From Apostichopus parvimensis (taxonomy: Eukaryota; Echinodermata; Holothuroidea; Aspidochirotida; Stichopodidae): a stretch of DNA of 28,329 bases. The DNA lies in the NCBI GenBank assembly GCA_000934455.1, contig KN890511.1, positions 34,635 to 62,963 on the forward strand. Reading direction: 5' to 3'. A program made the position numbers and the translations under genes. The notes beneath the pieces are model-generated. The model was not told the origin of the DNA. It saw only the letters and a list, made by a program, of their open reading frames with translations, and did no database searches. Shown in pieces: positions 1 through 8,957 of the stretch (within the stretch, counting starts at the first letter, position 1; each line of letters starts with the position of its first letter).

Positions 1-878
1 CTTGCCTTTTTCTTTAAATTATTACAATTTATTAGACCGAAATGTCGTGTGCGTTTGGTTAAATCCAGCGTCGGCTCACTCAAGATAAGTGGTTGACTAT
101 ATTATACGGAGGGAAGACAAATGTGTTCTAGCACTTTGCATTTATTTTGAGGTAACAAGGGGGGGGGGGGGTGACAGGACTTACAGCTTGAAGGGAAACA
201 TGGAAGTAAATAATGTTCCGTAATGTGCCATATTTTTTGATACATTATTGATACTCTATTGACTTTTATTAAAACCCTCCATAGGTTTGGTGCACCTTAT
301 TTAGACCTGAGGGGGTAACCTCGAGACTCCTTACCGGGTATCATAGTCCTGACCGATACAGGTGAGTTGAAATTATCATATCAACAAATCAAATATGACA
401 TCCCTTTCCAATCACCAAATGGAAAGGAGGGTTTGAGGAACCGAGATCCACATTGGGCCCGGGACGTTGCCAGCTATCCTACCTTTTGCACCCTTTCTTT
501 ATGTAGGCCTATATTATGAACGTAAGAAAACATTATTCTTTATCCCATATTTTCCCAGGCCCCTAGTTAACATCGGGACTGTAGCCCTGCTGATTCCACT
601 ACCCCCACCCCCCCCCCCCCCTCCCAGGCCCGAGCCGGATTCGTCAGGTGTACAGAAACAGGGATTATTACTTTAAACGTGGTTTATAGCCATATCGACA
701 AAAGGTCGCCAAAATTATTTATATACCTTAAAATTTACGACTACACCGATTTAGAGGCTATTTCATGTGTACTCTGCGCAAGCTCCAACTTGACATCGCA
801 TACGAGAAAAATAAAGTCCAGGAAACCTTCCAAATATCACCATCGTGAATATGTTATTTATCTCCTTCTTTGTTTCAG
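1..878. other. Non-coding stretch (intron of the M13 peptidase gene)
   Basis: This stretch lies upstream of the terminal M13 exon and is probably its last intron. It contains a 13-base G run at 159-171 and a C-rich tract at about 600-622. No convincing exon is visible. The run of T and C just before 879 (TCTCCTTCTTTGTTTCAG) is a good splice acceptor. Confidence 0.5.
159..171. repeat. Poly-G tract (13 G)
   Basis: A pure run of 13 G on the plus strand. Similar runs recur at 3380-3391, 19847-19860 and 20617-20630, and C runs at about 600-620 and 2500-2511, so mononucleotide G/C tracts are a recurrent feature of this otherwise AT-rich sequence. Confidence 0.9.
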
Positions 879-978
879 AGTTATTGGTACTTTGCATAAT
901 AGTGATGACTTTGCTCGAGTTTTTCAGTGTTCTGCCGACTCGGCCATGAACTCTAAGAAGAAGTGTGTTATCTGGTAG
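879..978 (+). CDS. M13 metallopeptidase (neprilysin/ECE family), last coding exon, partial
   Basis: This is the C-terminal exon of a zinc metallopeptidase of family M13, type II membrane enzymes that cleave peptide hormones and other small peptides outside the cell. The exon follows a strong acceptor (TTTGTTTCAG, AG at 877-878) and starts inside an Arg codon. It reads R-VIGTLHNSDDFARVF, then QCSADSAMNSKKKCVIW and a TAG stop. The family usually ends with R-V-x-G-x-L-x-N, an F-x-x-A/V-F-x-C block, an M-N-x-x-x-x-C motif and a final aliphatic-Trp. All of these are present, including the two Cys that normally form disulfides and the terminal Trp. The HExxH and ExxxD zinc-binding exons must lie to the left of the window. 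The following TAG at 976-978 gives a natural end, so this exon looks functional. The exact subfamily cannot be told from 33 residues. Confidence 0.83.
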
Positions 979-1279
979 GACGGATGACGCTAAGGGCCAT
1001 CAAGAAATTGACAGAAATATTGGCCAACTTGGTGGTCTATTGAAGTTAGGTCTCAACAGCAGTTGAACGAATTCATGGTTGCAATTGTCAATCTCTTTTT
1101 TATAATAGAACTGAAATTAGGGTAACACATTTCGGATCAATGGAAAAACAAGTAGCAAAAAAAGCAAGATTTATTTCCGTCGTCGTCATATCAAATAACT
1201 GATTACCTCCACATATATATATGTTTTCACACCATTGTACATTAGAAATGACTGTAGAGTATAGTTAAGGTTATCAGTA

Positions 1280-1359
1280 CTCCCCTCACCCCTCCCCTAA
1301 TCCCCTCACCCCAGGGCCAAATCCCCTCCCCGAATCCCCTCCCCTAACCCCCACCCCTT
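1280..1359. repeat. C-rich degenerate minisatellite (CCCCTCACC / CCCCTAATC-like)
   Basis: Imperfect repeats of TCCCCTCACC, TCCCCTAATC and TCCCCGAATC, strongly biased to C on the plus strand and G on the minus strand. The minus strand has many short G runs. Confidence 0.8.
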
Positions 1360-1785
1360 CGAATGTGCTATACATACTGGTTTTTCAAGTTCAACAGTTC
1401 GGAAATTAAAGCATTTCACATTTATGAATCTGCAGGAAGGTACCATTGCAAACTATCGGCAACAGTTGCATGTTTTTAAATATTTTTAATTTTTAAATGT
1501 CGCCGATCGCATTAATACTATTAGTAGACCAATGTTATTTTCGTTCCAATTTTATAGATGCAAATTAAAAAAAAGCAAAACGTAAAAAAGAAAATGTTCA
1601 GATAAGCAGTACAGTGTCGCTGAATATTTTACCTAAACCCTGGCTACTAATCCAGTATTTATACACCCACATATCTGCTGATATATGTAACTGCACAAGT
1701 TTTGTACAAGTTGCAACACAGCATGCAAGTAGCCGTTCTTATTTTTCATTTTATTTTTGTTTAGCAGCAATTTTGTTACCTGGCA

Positions 1786-1863
1786 AAGGGGAGTGGTGAA
1801 GGGGAGTGGCGAAGGGGAGTGGTTAAGGGGAGTGGTTAAGGGGAGTGGTGAAGGGGAGTGGGG
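1786..1863. repeat. 13-bp tandem repeat, six units
   Basis: Six contiguous copies of AAGGGGAGTGGTG with one or two changes per copy (1786, 1799, 1812, 1825, 1838 and 1851). It is followed by a degraded G-rich remnant. The reading frames here are products of the repeat and not a gene. Confidence 0.95.
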
Positions 1864-2033
1864 GTGAAAGGGACAAGACATAGACATATTCTATGACAGA
1901 GGCAGTTTTGGAATTTTTTTTTTTGACTGACAAATCAAGCGTTAAATGTATTGGTGATAATCATTCCATGCACATGTACAAAAATATACATCTCTACCAT
2001 TTCGTACAAGAAAATGTTGGTTTGGGGAGGGAG

Positions 2034-2054
2034 GGAGGGAGGAAGGGGGAGGGG
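2034..2054 (+). repeat. G-rich (GGGA)n tract, possible G-quadruplex
   Basis: GGGGAGGGAGGGAGGGAGG followed by AAGGGGGAGGGG gives more than four runs of three or more G separated by one or two bases, which is the sequence pattern of a G-quadruplex. Confidence 0.7.
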
Positions 2055-2590
2055 TTAAGTAGAAGGGCGTAGTTTAATGGATGGTTATAGGAGAATGTTT
2101 AGTCAGAAGATGCATCATTGTTAATGTGACTAGCATGTGTATGTTTATTCGCTTAGTAAAATTTTACAAAAGAAAATGCATTGCTATGTATATAGGACGA
2201 ATTGCTGCTGACACAGTGCTAAACCCACACAGTAACTAATGCGGAGTTAGTAAATGATGGATGTTTTATCAAATTTTTGTCTCAAATTGTACATAAAAAG
2301 CACATTACTGAGTTAGTACAAAAAAGCAAAAAATATTAAACGTACATATACAAATATACATATATAATATATATATATTAAAAAAAAGACTTGCCATAGC
2401 CTACCGAATGCAGTGAAAATTTATATCAAAGTTTTAAAAATTGCTATTATATGAATATATTACAGTACATTTTAACCAGTTTGACTATAAAATGATCTCT
2501 CCCCCCCCCCACTCCCCCTGTTTGTTTCTCTTAGCAAATTCGATGTAAATTCACACTTCCCAGGTATATGTAAGAGCAGTACATAAAAAT

Positions 2591-2645
2591 GTGATTTCAG
2601 ATCAAATGAAATCAGATCAAAAGTACATGTGATTTCAGATCAAAT
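2591..2645. repeat. 17-bp direct repeat, 38-bp period, with a related middle copy
   Basis: GTGATTTCAGATCAAAT occurs at 2591-2607 and again, identically, at 2629-2645. A related GAAATCAGATCAAA lies between them. This is a small local duplication with no coding content. Confidence 0.85.
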
Positions 2646-4506
2646 TCATTTGTCCTCTTTGTGTGTAAGACCTGAGGGTAGGGCGAGCTAACCAGAAACA
2701 GTAAAAGTTTACTTTTCTCAGTGAAATGATACTTTATCTGGTCTCTCCCAGCTCCCTATCCGCCCAAACAACATGAAGCAACCAGCATTCTTAAGAGTTA
2801 AGTTATTTAGTTAATGTTAAACAGAATCTGTATATACTGATATTTGAGCATTCTAAGAGCCAATAGCAAAGCATACTAGTTATGAATCAGCCCCTTTTTT
2901 TTAAACATTTTTTCTTCATACATCTCATCAGTTCTCCTCTATTAGACCAGGATATTGTAATAGTTTTAGAAATCCCATAAAATATAATTGTATATACTAA
3001 ACTTATTATTTTGAGAAAGTCAAAATGATACATTAATGAATCATGGTATATAAAGTAAATAATGTGAGCTAATAATTTCATTGAAAGTCTGGTTTAAGTT
3101 GAGTTGTTTTTCTCCTAAGGCTGTGTTTCTAATAGTTGTTATACTTGTACAATCAAAAAGAATAATCATTTTATTGTGAATAACTTGTATATTTCTTTAT
3201 TGTTTAAGAGGCTATGTACAGGCTAATGAACTATGTGCTGGTGACCTAGATATGCATAATGACATCTTGAAAACCTGTTGTGATCAAAGTTTGTAAGCTA
3301 CTTTTAGGGCCGGCTTCACTATTTTCCGCTTTAGTTATCCACCGGGATAAACTCTAGTTTACAATAACATCCCTTGGTAGTAGGGGGGGGGGGTGCCAGC
3401 CATGTTGGGATCAAGCTATCTTGGCTTTGAATTTAGTCTCCGATTGTCCTTCGGCCAACTGCTTCCAGGCATCTGTCAAAAGATTCTATAATTTTCATGC
3501 CTACTCTCTCAAGTGCGGCTACTTTTTAAACAAGTTTTTGTCAAGCTGATGGAGCTGCACTCTGTGTAAGCTCATTCTGGGTGATACACACCTACACACC
3601 TGCCCCTTTAGTTAAAGGTCTGCTGTATAGACTCCAACAATAGCGCGCCATCATGGAAAAGTTTCTTGCGATTATTTAATCCACCTGCCTTGGTCGTAAA
3701 ATGACCTCTTTTTACCAATTAGTCTGCAACGCCTGCCACATATTTTTTCTTGTATGAGGGTCTTTGTGTGAATGCTGTATGATTAAACTACATTGTAGAC
3801 ATGAACATATTTCCACAAAGTGTTAAGAAAAAAACCCTACTGGTATTAAGAAGTTATGCAGGCTAATTGAATAGCCTGAGGTTGATTTACAACCGTGGCA
3901 GGTTGATTACGTAATCACAAAACTTTCCTAGCTATAGCGTGCTATAATTGGAGCCAATAAAGCAGATCTTTCAGAAGCTCAAAATCTTTGTTTATGTTCG
4001 CTACCTAATTCATCCAATGGCCTTAGTGTCCACTCTGGAAGCAATGACAAACATCTACAGCCTTCTTTACAACATACTAGTTAATGTGTTTCCTTGAAGA
4101 AAGACAGCAATGGGTTTGTCAAGCATAAATAAGTATCTATAAATGATTAACTAACTTCACAGTTAAAATTTACAGTTCCTCTCATCAAACATATTGCATG
4201 TAACAAAGTTTTGGGTATTCAACTGCTCAACAATTTTACTTTTATAAATATTATACTTTTCCTTGTGACCTCTGATTGGATAATTTTAGTCTCCTGCCCT
4301 CCTTAATACTCTCATCATCACAATTATCTGTTTATGCTGACAACCATATATTTACAATCCATTTCACTGTAAAAGCCTAGTCAATGGTGTCATCAACAAC
4401 AACAACAACATATTGTAGTGAAAATGTTGGCTATAAATTTCATTATGACAACACAGGTATTGTAGGAGTCAGGCCAATGTCCAGTGGTGCTGAAATGGCT
4501 ACCCAT

Positions 4507-4524
4507 CGGTGTATGCATACACCG
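4507..4524. repeat. Perfect 18-bp palindrome
   Basis: CGGTGTATGCATACACCG reads the same on both strands, centred on ATGCAT. It could form a cruciform or be a dimeric protein site. Nothing nearby indicates a function. Confidence 0.9.
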
Positions 4525-4558
4525 GGACCGACTATGTCAATGATGGGAGGCGCAAAAA

Positions 4559-4594
4559 ACTTACCAACCATGGAGGGTCATGTGACATACTCCA
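4559..4594. repeat. Left arm of a spaced inverted repeat
   Basis: The reverse complement of this arm contains TGGAGTATGTCACATGACCC and, a few bases on, TTGGTAAGT. The right arm at 5157-5193 contains TGGAGCATGTCACATGACCC and TTGGTAAGT on the plus strand. The arms differ at one base within the first 23 and by a short indel after that. Confidence 0.75.
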
Positions 4595-5156
4595 TTGTAG
4601 CACTCAACTCTTACAGTACCCATTGAATGTGTACTCTACATCAACTAATGTCCTGATCTCATAGCTACCACATTCCTGGTGAAGCTACAAGAACAGTGTA
4701 ATCTAGCAAAGTGGTACATTTTTCCAATGTTAGCTGCTGTTATCAATTCCTAAATTGCCATTTTGAGTATTTTCTTGAAAACAGTCAAACTGCAGCTGAA
4801 ACGCACGCAGCTTATCAGGACTGTTCACAAATGTACACAGACACGACAGGATACGTTGTTCCTTTCAACACAAAACTCCTTGCCGTTATTGCACATAAAC
4901 AAGCTCATACGATATGATAGGAGTACCCTCCTTATGCAATCTATAAGATTGTGTCAGTAGATGTGTGAATTATAGTCAGGGTCCACCTGGATCAAGTTCT
5001 TTATGAGACGGAAGTTAATCTCAACAACGTTATCATCCCAACCTAAGCAATTCATTCTCAAATTTACTGTAAATGCCAGTTATATGGAGTTTGTTGTCCA
5101 CTGAACGCTTATCCCTTTGAACCGACGGAGGGTTAAATAATATGTTAGTAAAAAAT

Positions 5157-5193
5157 TGGAGCATGTCACATGACCCTCCCATTATTGGTAAGT
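5157..5193. repeat. Right arm of a spaced inverted repeat
   Basis: Partner of 4559-4594, about 560 bases away in opposite orientation. The pair may be the ends or subterminal repeats of a small foldback element, or two opposed copies of one short repeat. No target duplication was found. Confidence 0.75.
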
Positions 5194-5269
5194 GTTCCTA
5201 CCGCGGAGGGAGAGTCCCAGGTCATTTTAAATTTGATGCTTACCACCAATGCTACTGTGGAGGGTTCAC

Positions 5270-5382
5270 CTGTTGCGAAGCCTGATCTGAAATAACCGTT
5301 CTCCCATCACCGTATTTCAGCTTCCCATCAGCCACTGTGAAAACCACTGCTGCCCCTGACTGGCCCAAGCTGCATGCCAATC
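5270..5382 (-). CDS. Possible internal exon, unknown family
   Basis: On the minus strand a 37-codon open block lies between a plausible acceptor (GGATGTGTAG, AG at 5384-5383) and a good donor (CAACAG then GTGAAC, GT at 5269-5268). It begins LACSLGQSGAAVVFTVADGK and continues LKYGDGRTVISDQASQQ. The Gly-rich, charged, codon-like composition looks more like coding sequence than its surroundings. I do not recognise the family and could not find the flanking exons. It lies about 180 bases downstream of the last beta-lactamase-like exon on the same strand, so it would belong to a different gene or be a stray relic. The opposite strand is also open, so direction is uncertain. Confidence 0.3.
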
Positions 5383-5564
5383 CTACACATCCACCCCTCC
5401 ACCCTCGGGATGGGGCCCTACAGAGTTAAACTATCACCGCTATGGAGTAATAACTCACATCTATGCTCTTATATGGCCTTCCATTTACATGATGGTTCAT
5501 CTCTCATTTTCAAGTCACCATCATATCTGTAGGATATCTGTAGGATACTGCAGACCCAGTCTCT

Positions 5565-5746
5565 CTAGCATTCGTGCATTCTATGGATGCAGTGGTGTAA
5601 TGCACGTCTCAGATATGATGGATCGTTATCTATGTCATTTGACGAGATGCCATTTGACAAGAAGGCATGTCCAACATTTTCTTTGAGGTCTCCAAATTGT
5701 GCCTGTCCACCAAGTCCTGGATGTCCAAATATGGTACAGGGTGGTC
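5565..5746 (-). pseudogene. Beta-lactamase-fold serine hydrolase, C-terminal exon (E4)
   Basis: This encodes the C-terminal part of a class C beta-lactamase/EstB/LACTB-type protein (Pfam Beta-lactamase family), serine hydrolases that cleave amide or ester bonds; animal members mostly have unknown substrates. After a good acceptor (GTCATTCACAG, AG at 5748-5747) the frame reads PPCTIFGHPGLGGQAQFGD, then a KENVGHAFLSNG block, then DPSYLRRALHHCI, ending in TAG at 5567-5565. The FGHPGxGG motif is the family's third active-site motif, equivalent to [HK]-[ST]-G. The following G-x-A-x-x-x-N-G strand and the terminal helix are also typical. This block alone looks intact. It joins in phase to the exon at 6821-7033, which has a stop just before its donor. 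I therefore class the whole locus as a probable pseudogene; a diverged live gene is the alternative. Confidence 0.6.
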
Positions 5747-5984
5747 CTGTGAATGACCCAAGAAATCAGATAGAAATTACTAATTACAAATTTCTGCTTT
5801 GAAAAGATCGAAATGAAGATCTACAATGAAGAGATTTTACAAAGAGCAGAGCAGGATGCAATCATGGAATGGACTAATCTGACATGACTTGTAAACAAAA
5901 AGAAAATATCACTAAAAAACACAGACCTTCTAATTGTTATCACATACCCACAAGTAGTTATATTTCTACACCTTAGTTTAGTTT

Positions 5985-6459
5985 AGACACCCGAGGATCA
6001 GGAAGCCTTAAAGTAGCTTATTTGAGACCCTATCCATGTTAGATCGTGGATGGACACCGGCTTATTTCAAGCCTTCAAGTGTTGAGAGTATAACGAGGCA
6101 GGGGCGTGAATTCGCTCCCCTTCCTGCTCCTGGGACCGCCATTTAACGGCCCCATCCGACGGACAAGAGCATACGACCCAGCATCTGACCACTTTCTCAC
6201 ATACTGAGGTAGGCAAAGGCACCCCATTCGACATCACTGCAGTGCAGCCATGACGAACAAAGTTATTTTGAAACCAAGTGAAACAAAACCCTTTTCCCAA
6301 GTTTACAAACCAGAAATACCAAATCCACGGAAGACTCCACACATCACCACTGCACTGAAGCAATTTATGAATAGGTGAAGAGAATCTGGCTCCTGGCGGA
6401 ATTTTGATCCTGGAACCTAAGGATTTGATGCAGACACTCTAACCACTAAACCAAGCCGT
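5985..6459 (-). mobile_element. tRNA-derived SINE (probable)
   Basis: On the minus strand a tRNA-like head lies at about 6459-6388. It has an A box TGGTTTAGTGG (6453-6443) and, about 33 bases on, a degenerate B box GGATCAAAATTCC (6410-6398), and its ends GGCT and AGCC can pair. Downstream of the head (lower coordinates) is a GC-richer body with TTGTCCGTCGGATGGGGCCG (about 6147-6166), which resembles a motif I associate with animal SINE bodies. The left boundary near 5985 is a guess from composition. The open frame across the body (6067-6363) is not a gene. It sits between two exons of the beta-lactamase-like locus. Confidence 0.5.
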
Positions 6460-6487
6460 TGCAAGGCATGCTGTACATGATATAGAG

Positions 6488-6570
6488 GGCTCCTCTGGAA
6501 AGCAGTGCTTCTGCACTGAGTAGGACTACCGTCATTAAAGATGACAGTAATAAAAATAATAATAAAAAAA
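6488..6570 (+). repeat. SINE/LINE-type 3' tail with two hairpins and an A-rich end
   Basis: The plus strand has two perfect small hairpins in a row, CAGTGC-TTCT-GCACTG (6503-6518) and GTCAT-TAAAG-ATGAC (6531-6545), followed by AGTAATAAAAATAATAATAA and a run of A. This resembles the 3' end of a retroposon read on the plus strand, although the adjacent tRNA-like head is on the minus strand. Confidence 0.5.
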
Positions 6571-6820
6571 AGCCTAGCCTGACCTTGAGGAATAATTCTC
6601 AATGGCATTACCTGATGGGCAAATTACAAGATCTTTGCAACTATTTATACAAGAAGAAAACAACAGTATACCAAAGGATTTGTAGACCATGTTACACAAG
6701 TCATCACAAGGTTACTTCTTTAACCCTTCAAGAAAAATCACTGTTGTCAAACCTCTCATGTATTACAAACACCCAGCACAGATAATAACTATTGATGAAT
6801 CATCTGCCAACAAACCTTAC

Positions 6821-7033
6821 TTCAGCATCTACAATCAAAGCCATATCTTGCCTGAGCAGAGAGAATGACATCATCTCCTTCAGCTTGGATGTTGCTCATC
6901 ACTTCAACCATATCTGACTGTACCTTTCTGTAGTCATCGATACCACGGTCGGCCTGAATTACAAACAGCTTGTCCATAGCTCTAGCTGTATCCACACCAT
7001 TGCCAGAGGGAAGTTCCACTTGCAGGAGTTCAA
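6821..7033 (-). pseudogene. Beta-lactamase-fold serine hydrolase, internal exon (E3)
   Basis: The frame reads ELLQVELPSGNGVDTARAMD, then KLFVIQADRGIDDY, and later a EGDDVILSAQARYGF block. This matches the family region that normally reads E-x-P-[SA]-x-N-G-x-x-T-A-x-x-x-A-x-[LF]-[YF], then a G-G loop, then a D-x-V-L strand and R-[YF]-G-x-G. The frame meets a TGA at 6824-6822, one base before a good donor (GAA then GTAAGG, GT at 6820-6819). If that stop were a sense codon, the phase would join to the exon at 5565-5746. At the other end the strongest acceptor (TTCTTTTACAG, AG at 7053-7052) puts an in-frame TAA just before the conserved block. A weaker AAG acceptor at 7035-7034 avoids it. Two disabling features point to decay. 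Confidence 0.6.
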
Positions 7034-7378
7034 CTTGTTATACACATGATACTGTAAAAGAAAGTTGAAGCAAACACATCATATTATAAATATTACCATT
7101 AGTTGGACAAAAAGTGTTTCCCCCAAATATTTCTCCAAAATTTTACCATATATATTTTCAATCCCTTTCTTTCACATACTGTAACGGTGAACATAACGAT
7201 TCAATCACTCTACAATATACAAAATAATATATTATTGTTATCTGTAATCCTTAAATATGGAATAATAACAGAAGGCTACCAGTGTTCAGATCAATGATTA
7301 GTGGGACCCTTGTGTTTGATGCTCTTTAACAAGGGCCTTAAGTTTATATCAGGATTTAGCTTGGTTCAATTGAGACGT

Positions 7379-7425
7379 AAATCGCCGCGATGGCGGTGTT
7401 ACCACTAGGTTACCACGTTTCTTGG
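7379..7425. repeat. Left member of an imperfect terminal-inverted-repeat pair
   Basis: This contains AAATCGCCGCG, then GGTGTTACCA, then CTAGGTTACC followed by ACGTTTCTTGG. The reverse complement of 8798-8830 reads AAATCACCGCGG, CGCTAGGTTACC, GTTCTCTGG. The CTAGGTTACC ten-mer is identical. The left copy has about 15 extra bases, including a second GTTACCAC. Confidence 0.55.
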
Positions 7426-8052
7426 TTAGAATATCTGTTACAGTGTTGAATGCGCACTCAACTGAATAGGCAAAAGGACATTCCCCTTTTAAACACCCCA
7501 GTTTTAACACAAAGATGTGATAGCACCAACCATTTTGCCATTTTGTCAATCTGTGATGTCATATTGCGACAAGGAGGTGAACGGATCACTTTCCGTTTGT
7601 TTCCTTCTCATATTTTCAAGGTGAATGTTAAAAGCATTTCTGACACTGAATTCAAAGCCATGGCACTAAGAGGTCATTTTATGAACTTCAATGTTTTAGA
7701 TTCAGTATCTGTACAATCCATCCTTGTAACACAAAATAAACATTGCAAAAGGAAATGAAAACCATAAAAATGCAAGAATTTAATTTTGTGGGCTGGATGA
7801 CGTCATAATAAGACTTGTTCAAGCATTCAGTCTTGTGTTTAAAGGAATATTAACTTTGTGATATATATATCCCAATATTTATATATGAAATATGGTTTCT
7901 CTTTGCTGTTTGGTGAAATTGTTCATCACAATTGTCTCCAACCAATGCTTCATGGTTGCATTTAATTTAACATCTCATACAATTAAAGGCTGGTCAGATC
8001 TGTGCATCAAATCATTTCAAAAATAAATGAGGACTTAATGAAATCAATTTAC

Positions 8053-8181
8053 CGAATGGTTTGGCTTCTTCCCAAAAATACCAGTATTGAGTGAAGTTTC
8101 CATGATTTGGATCAGCTCTTGGAACAAGATGACCAGCATGAAAACTCAATTTCCCTAGGCTTAGTACCACGGACAAAGTCT
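8053..8181 (-). pseudogene. Beta-lactamase-fold serine hydrolase, internal exon (E2)
   Basis: A 42-codon open block lies between a possible acceptor (ACAACTTTTAG, AG at 8183-8182) and a donor (CATTCG then GTAAAT, GT at 8052-8051). It reads HAGHLVPRADPNHGNFTQYW, then YFWEEAKPFG. In the family the segment after the Y-H/S-x-x-x-x-G-x motif runs G-x-L-V-R-R-x-D-P, then a short loop, x-x-x-F-x-x-E-E-x-x-x-P-[LF]-G, so this block falls at the expected place between the other exons. Its upstream part (ETLSVVLSLGKLSF) is poorly conserved. The donor phase would join the 7033 exon in frame, but that splice would omit roughly a hundred residues found in normal members. The block lies between the inverted repeats at 7379 and 8830, which is odd if those are ends of one transposon. 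Confidence 0.4.
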
Positions 8182-8797
8182 CTAAAAGTTGTTATATTCC
8201 ATGTCATTGGTATTTTCCTTCTGTCACGATCCACTCAAGTAAGGTATACCAACCTGATAAATAAAGCACAGTAAGTCATTTTTATCAACTTGCTCAATAA
8301 AACTTCCATAATATTATAATAGCTGTTAAATTCATTTCAATACCAAATAGAGCATTATGATAAAAGATGCATCTTGAGAGTTAAACAGAATAATAGCCTG
8401 TGACTTTTCTTAGTTTACAGATATATCCTTCCCAAACAACACTGTATGAACTGCATTTACTATATTTCCTTCCCAGAATGTTGGCTATTGGGTGCATCTA
8501 GCCTAGGTTGGTTAAATATCAGTAATGATGAGAATTGGATGTGGAAAGAACAGATACAGTGCGGATATATCTCTTCATGGAAGTACACAACGCAATTGTT
8601 TTTTGTTCTATTTTTTGGGGGAATAATTTCACTTACAGTACTACTGTAGGCAGAGGAGCGAGAGGCGGTGAGAGGGAGACGAATTGAAAAGAAATTTGGA
8701 GGATCCTGTTTTCTTCTCTTCTAATGTATAATGAATTAAATGAATTAAAATTAATTATAGATACTCCATACTGGTACTGGTAGAGGAGGGGCAGGGG

Positions 8798-8830
8798 CCA
8801 GAGAACGGTAACCTAGCGCCGCGGTGATTT
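8798..8830. repeat. Right member of an imperfect terminal-inverted-repeat pair
   Basis: Opposite-orientation partner of 7379-7425, with GGTAACCTAG at 8807-8816 and CGCCGCGGTGATTT at 8817-8830. If both belong to one element it is about 1.45 kb long. A clear target duplication is not visible, so they may instead be two separate short elements. Confidence 0.5.
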
Positions 8831-8957
8831 GCTTTTGATACAAATTTGACACTTATACAGTACCTGATGCGAGTACACTGTTCTCATTGTTATGTTGTCA
8901 TTCTGTTCAAACTCCTGCCATTATTTTGATATTTTGTCATATATTCATCTATAGAAA

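Larger units (their letters stand above)
979..5269. other. Long non-coding stretch with simple repeats
   Basis: No supported gene is seen on either strand. The start is probably the 3' UTR of the M13 gene. It holds C-rich and G-rich minisatellites (1280-1359, 1786-1863, 2034-2054), AT-rich microsatellite (about 2340-2375), G or C homopolymers (2500-2511, 3380-3391), a direct repeat (2591-2645), an 18-bp palindrome (4507-4524) and the arms of an inverted repeat (4559-4594 and 5157-5193). Open frames at 4384-4626 and 4711-4917 (+) have no recognisable domain and no matching splice context. Confidence 0.6.

Noticed and set aside
36..115. Possible penultimate M13 exon ending near ...AHSR
   Set aside because: A loose resemblance to the HSP-x-[KR]-[YF]-R end, but it needs a non-GT donor and meets a stop; too weak to annotate.
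4384..4917. Two plus-strand open frames (4384-4626 and 4711-4917)
   Set aside because: They look weakly protein-like but have no recognisable motif or splice sites, and part overlaps an inverted-repeat arm and a palindrome.
5587..5802. Plus-strand open frame of 71 codons
   Set aside because: It is the shadow of the minus-strand exon encoding FGHPGLGGQ.
6388..6459. Functional tRNA gene
   Set aside because: The B box is degenerate with inserted bases and no clean anticodon arm forms; a SINE head explains it better.
8053..8181. Reading GHLVPRAD as the DRGH motif of a DNA/RNA non-specific endonuclease
   Set aside because: The Asp-Arg before GH is absent, and the rest (ADPNH, EEAKPFG) fits the beta-lactamase-like family, whose other blocks flank it in the right order.
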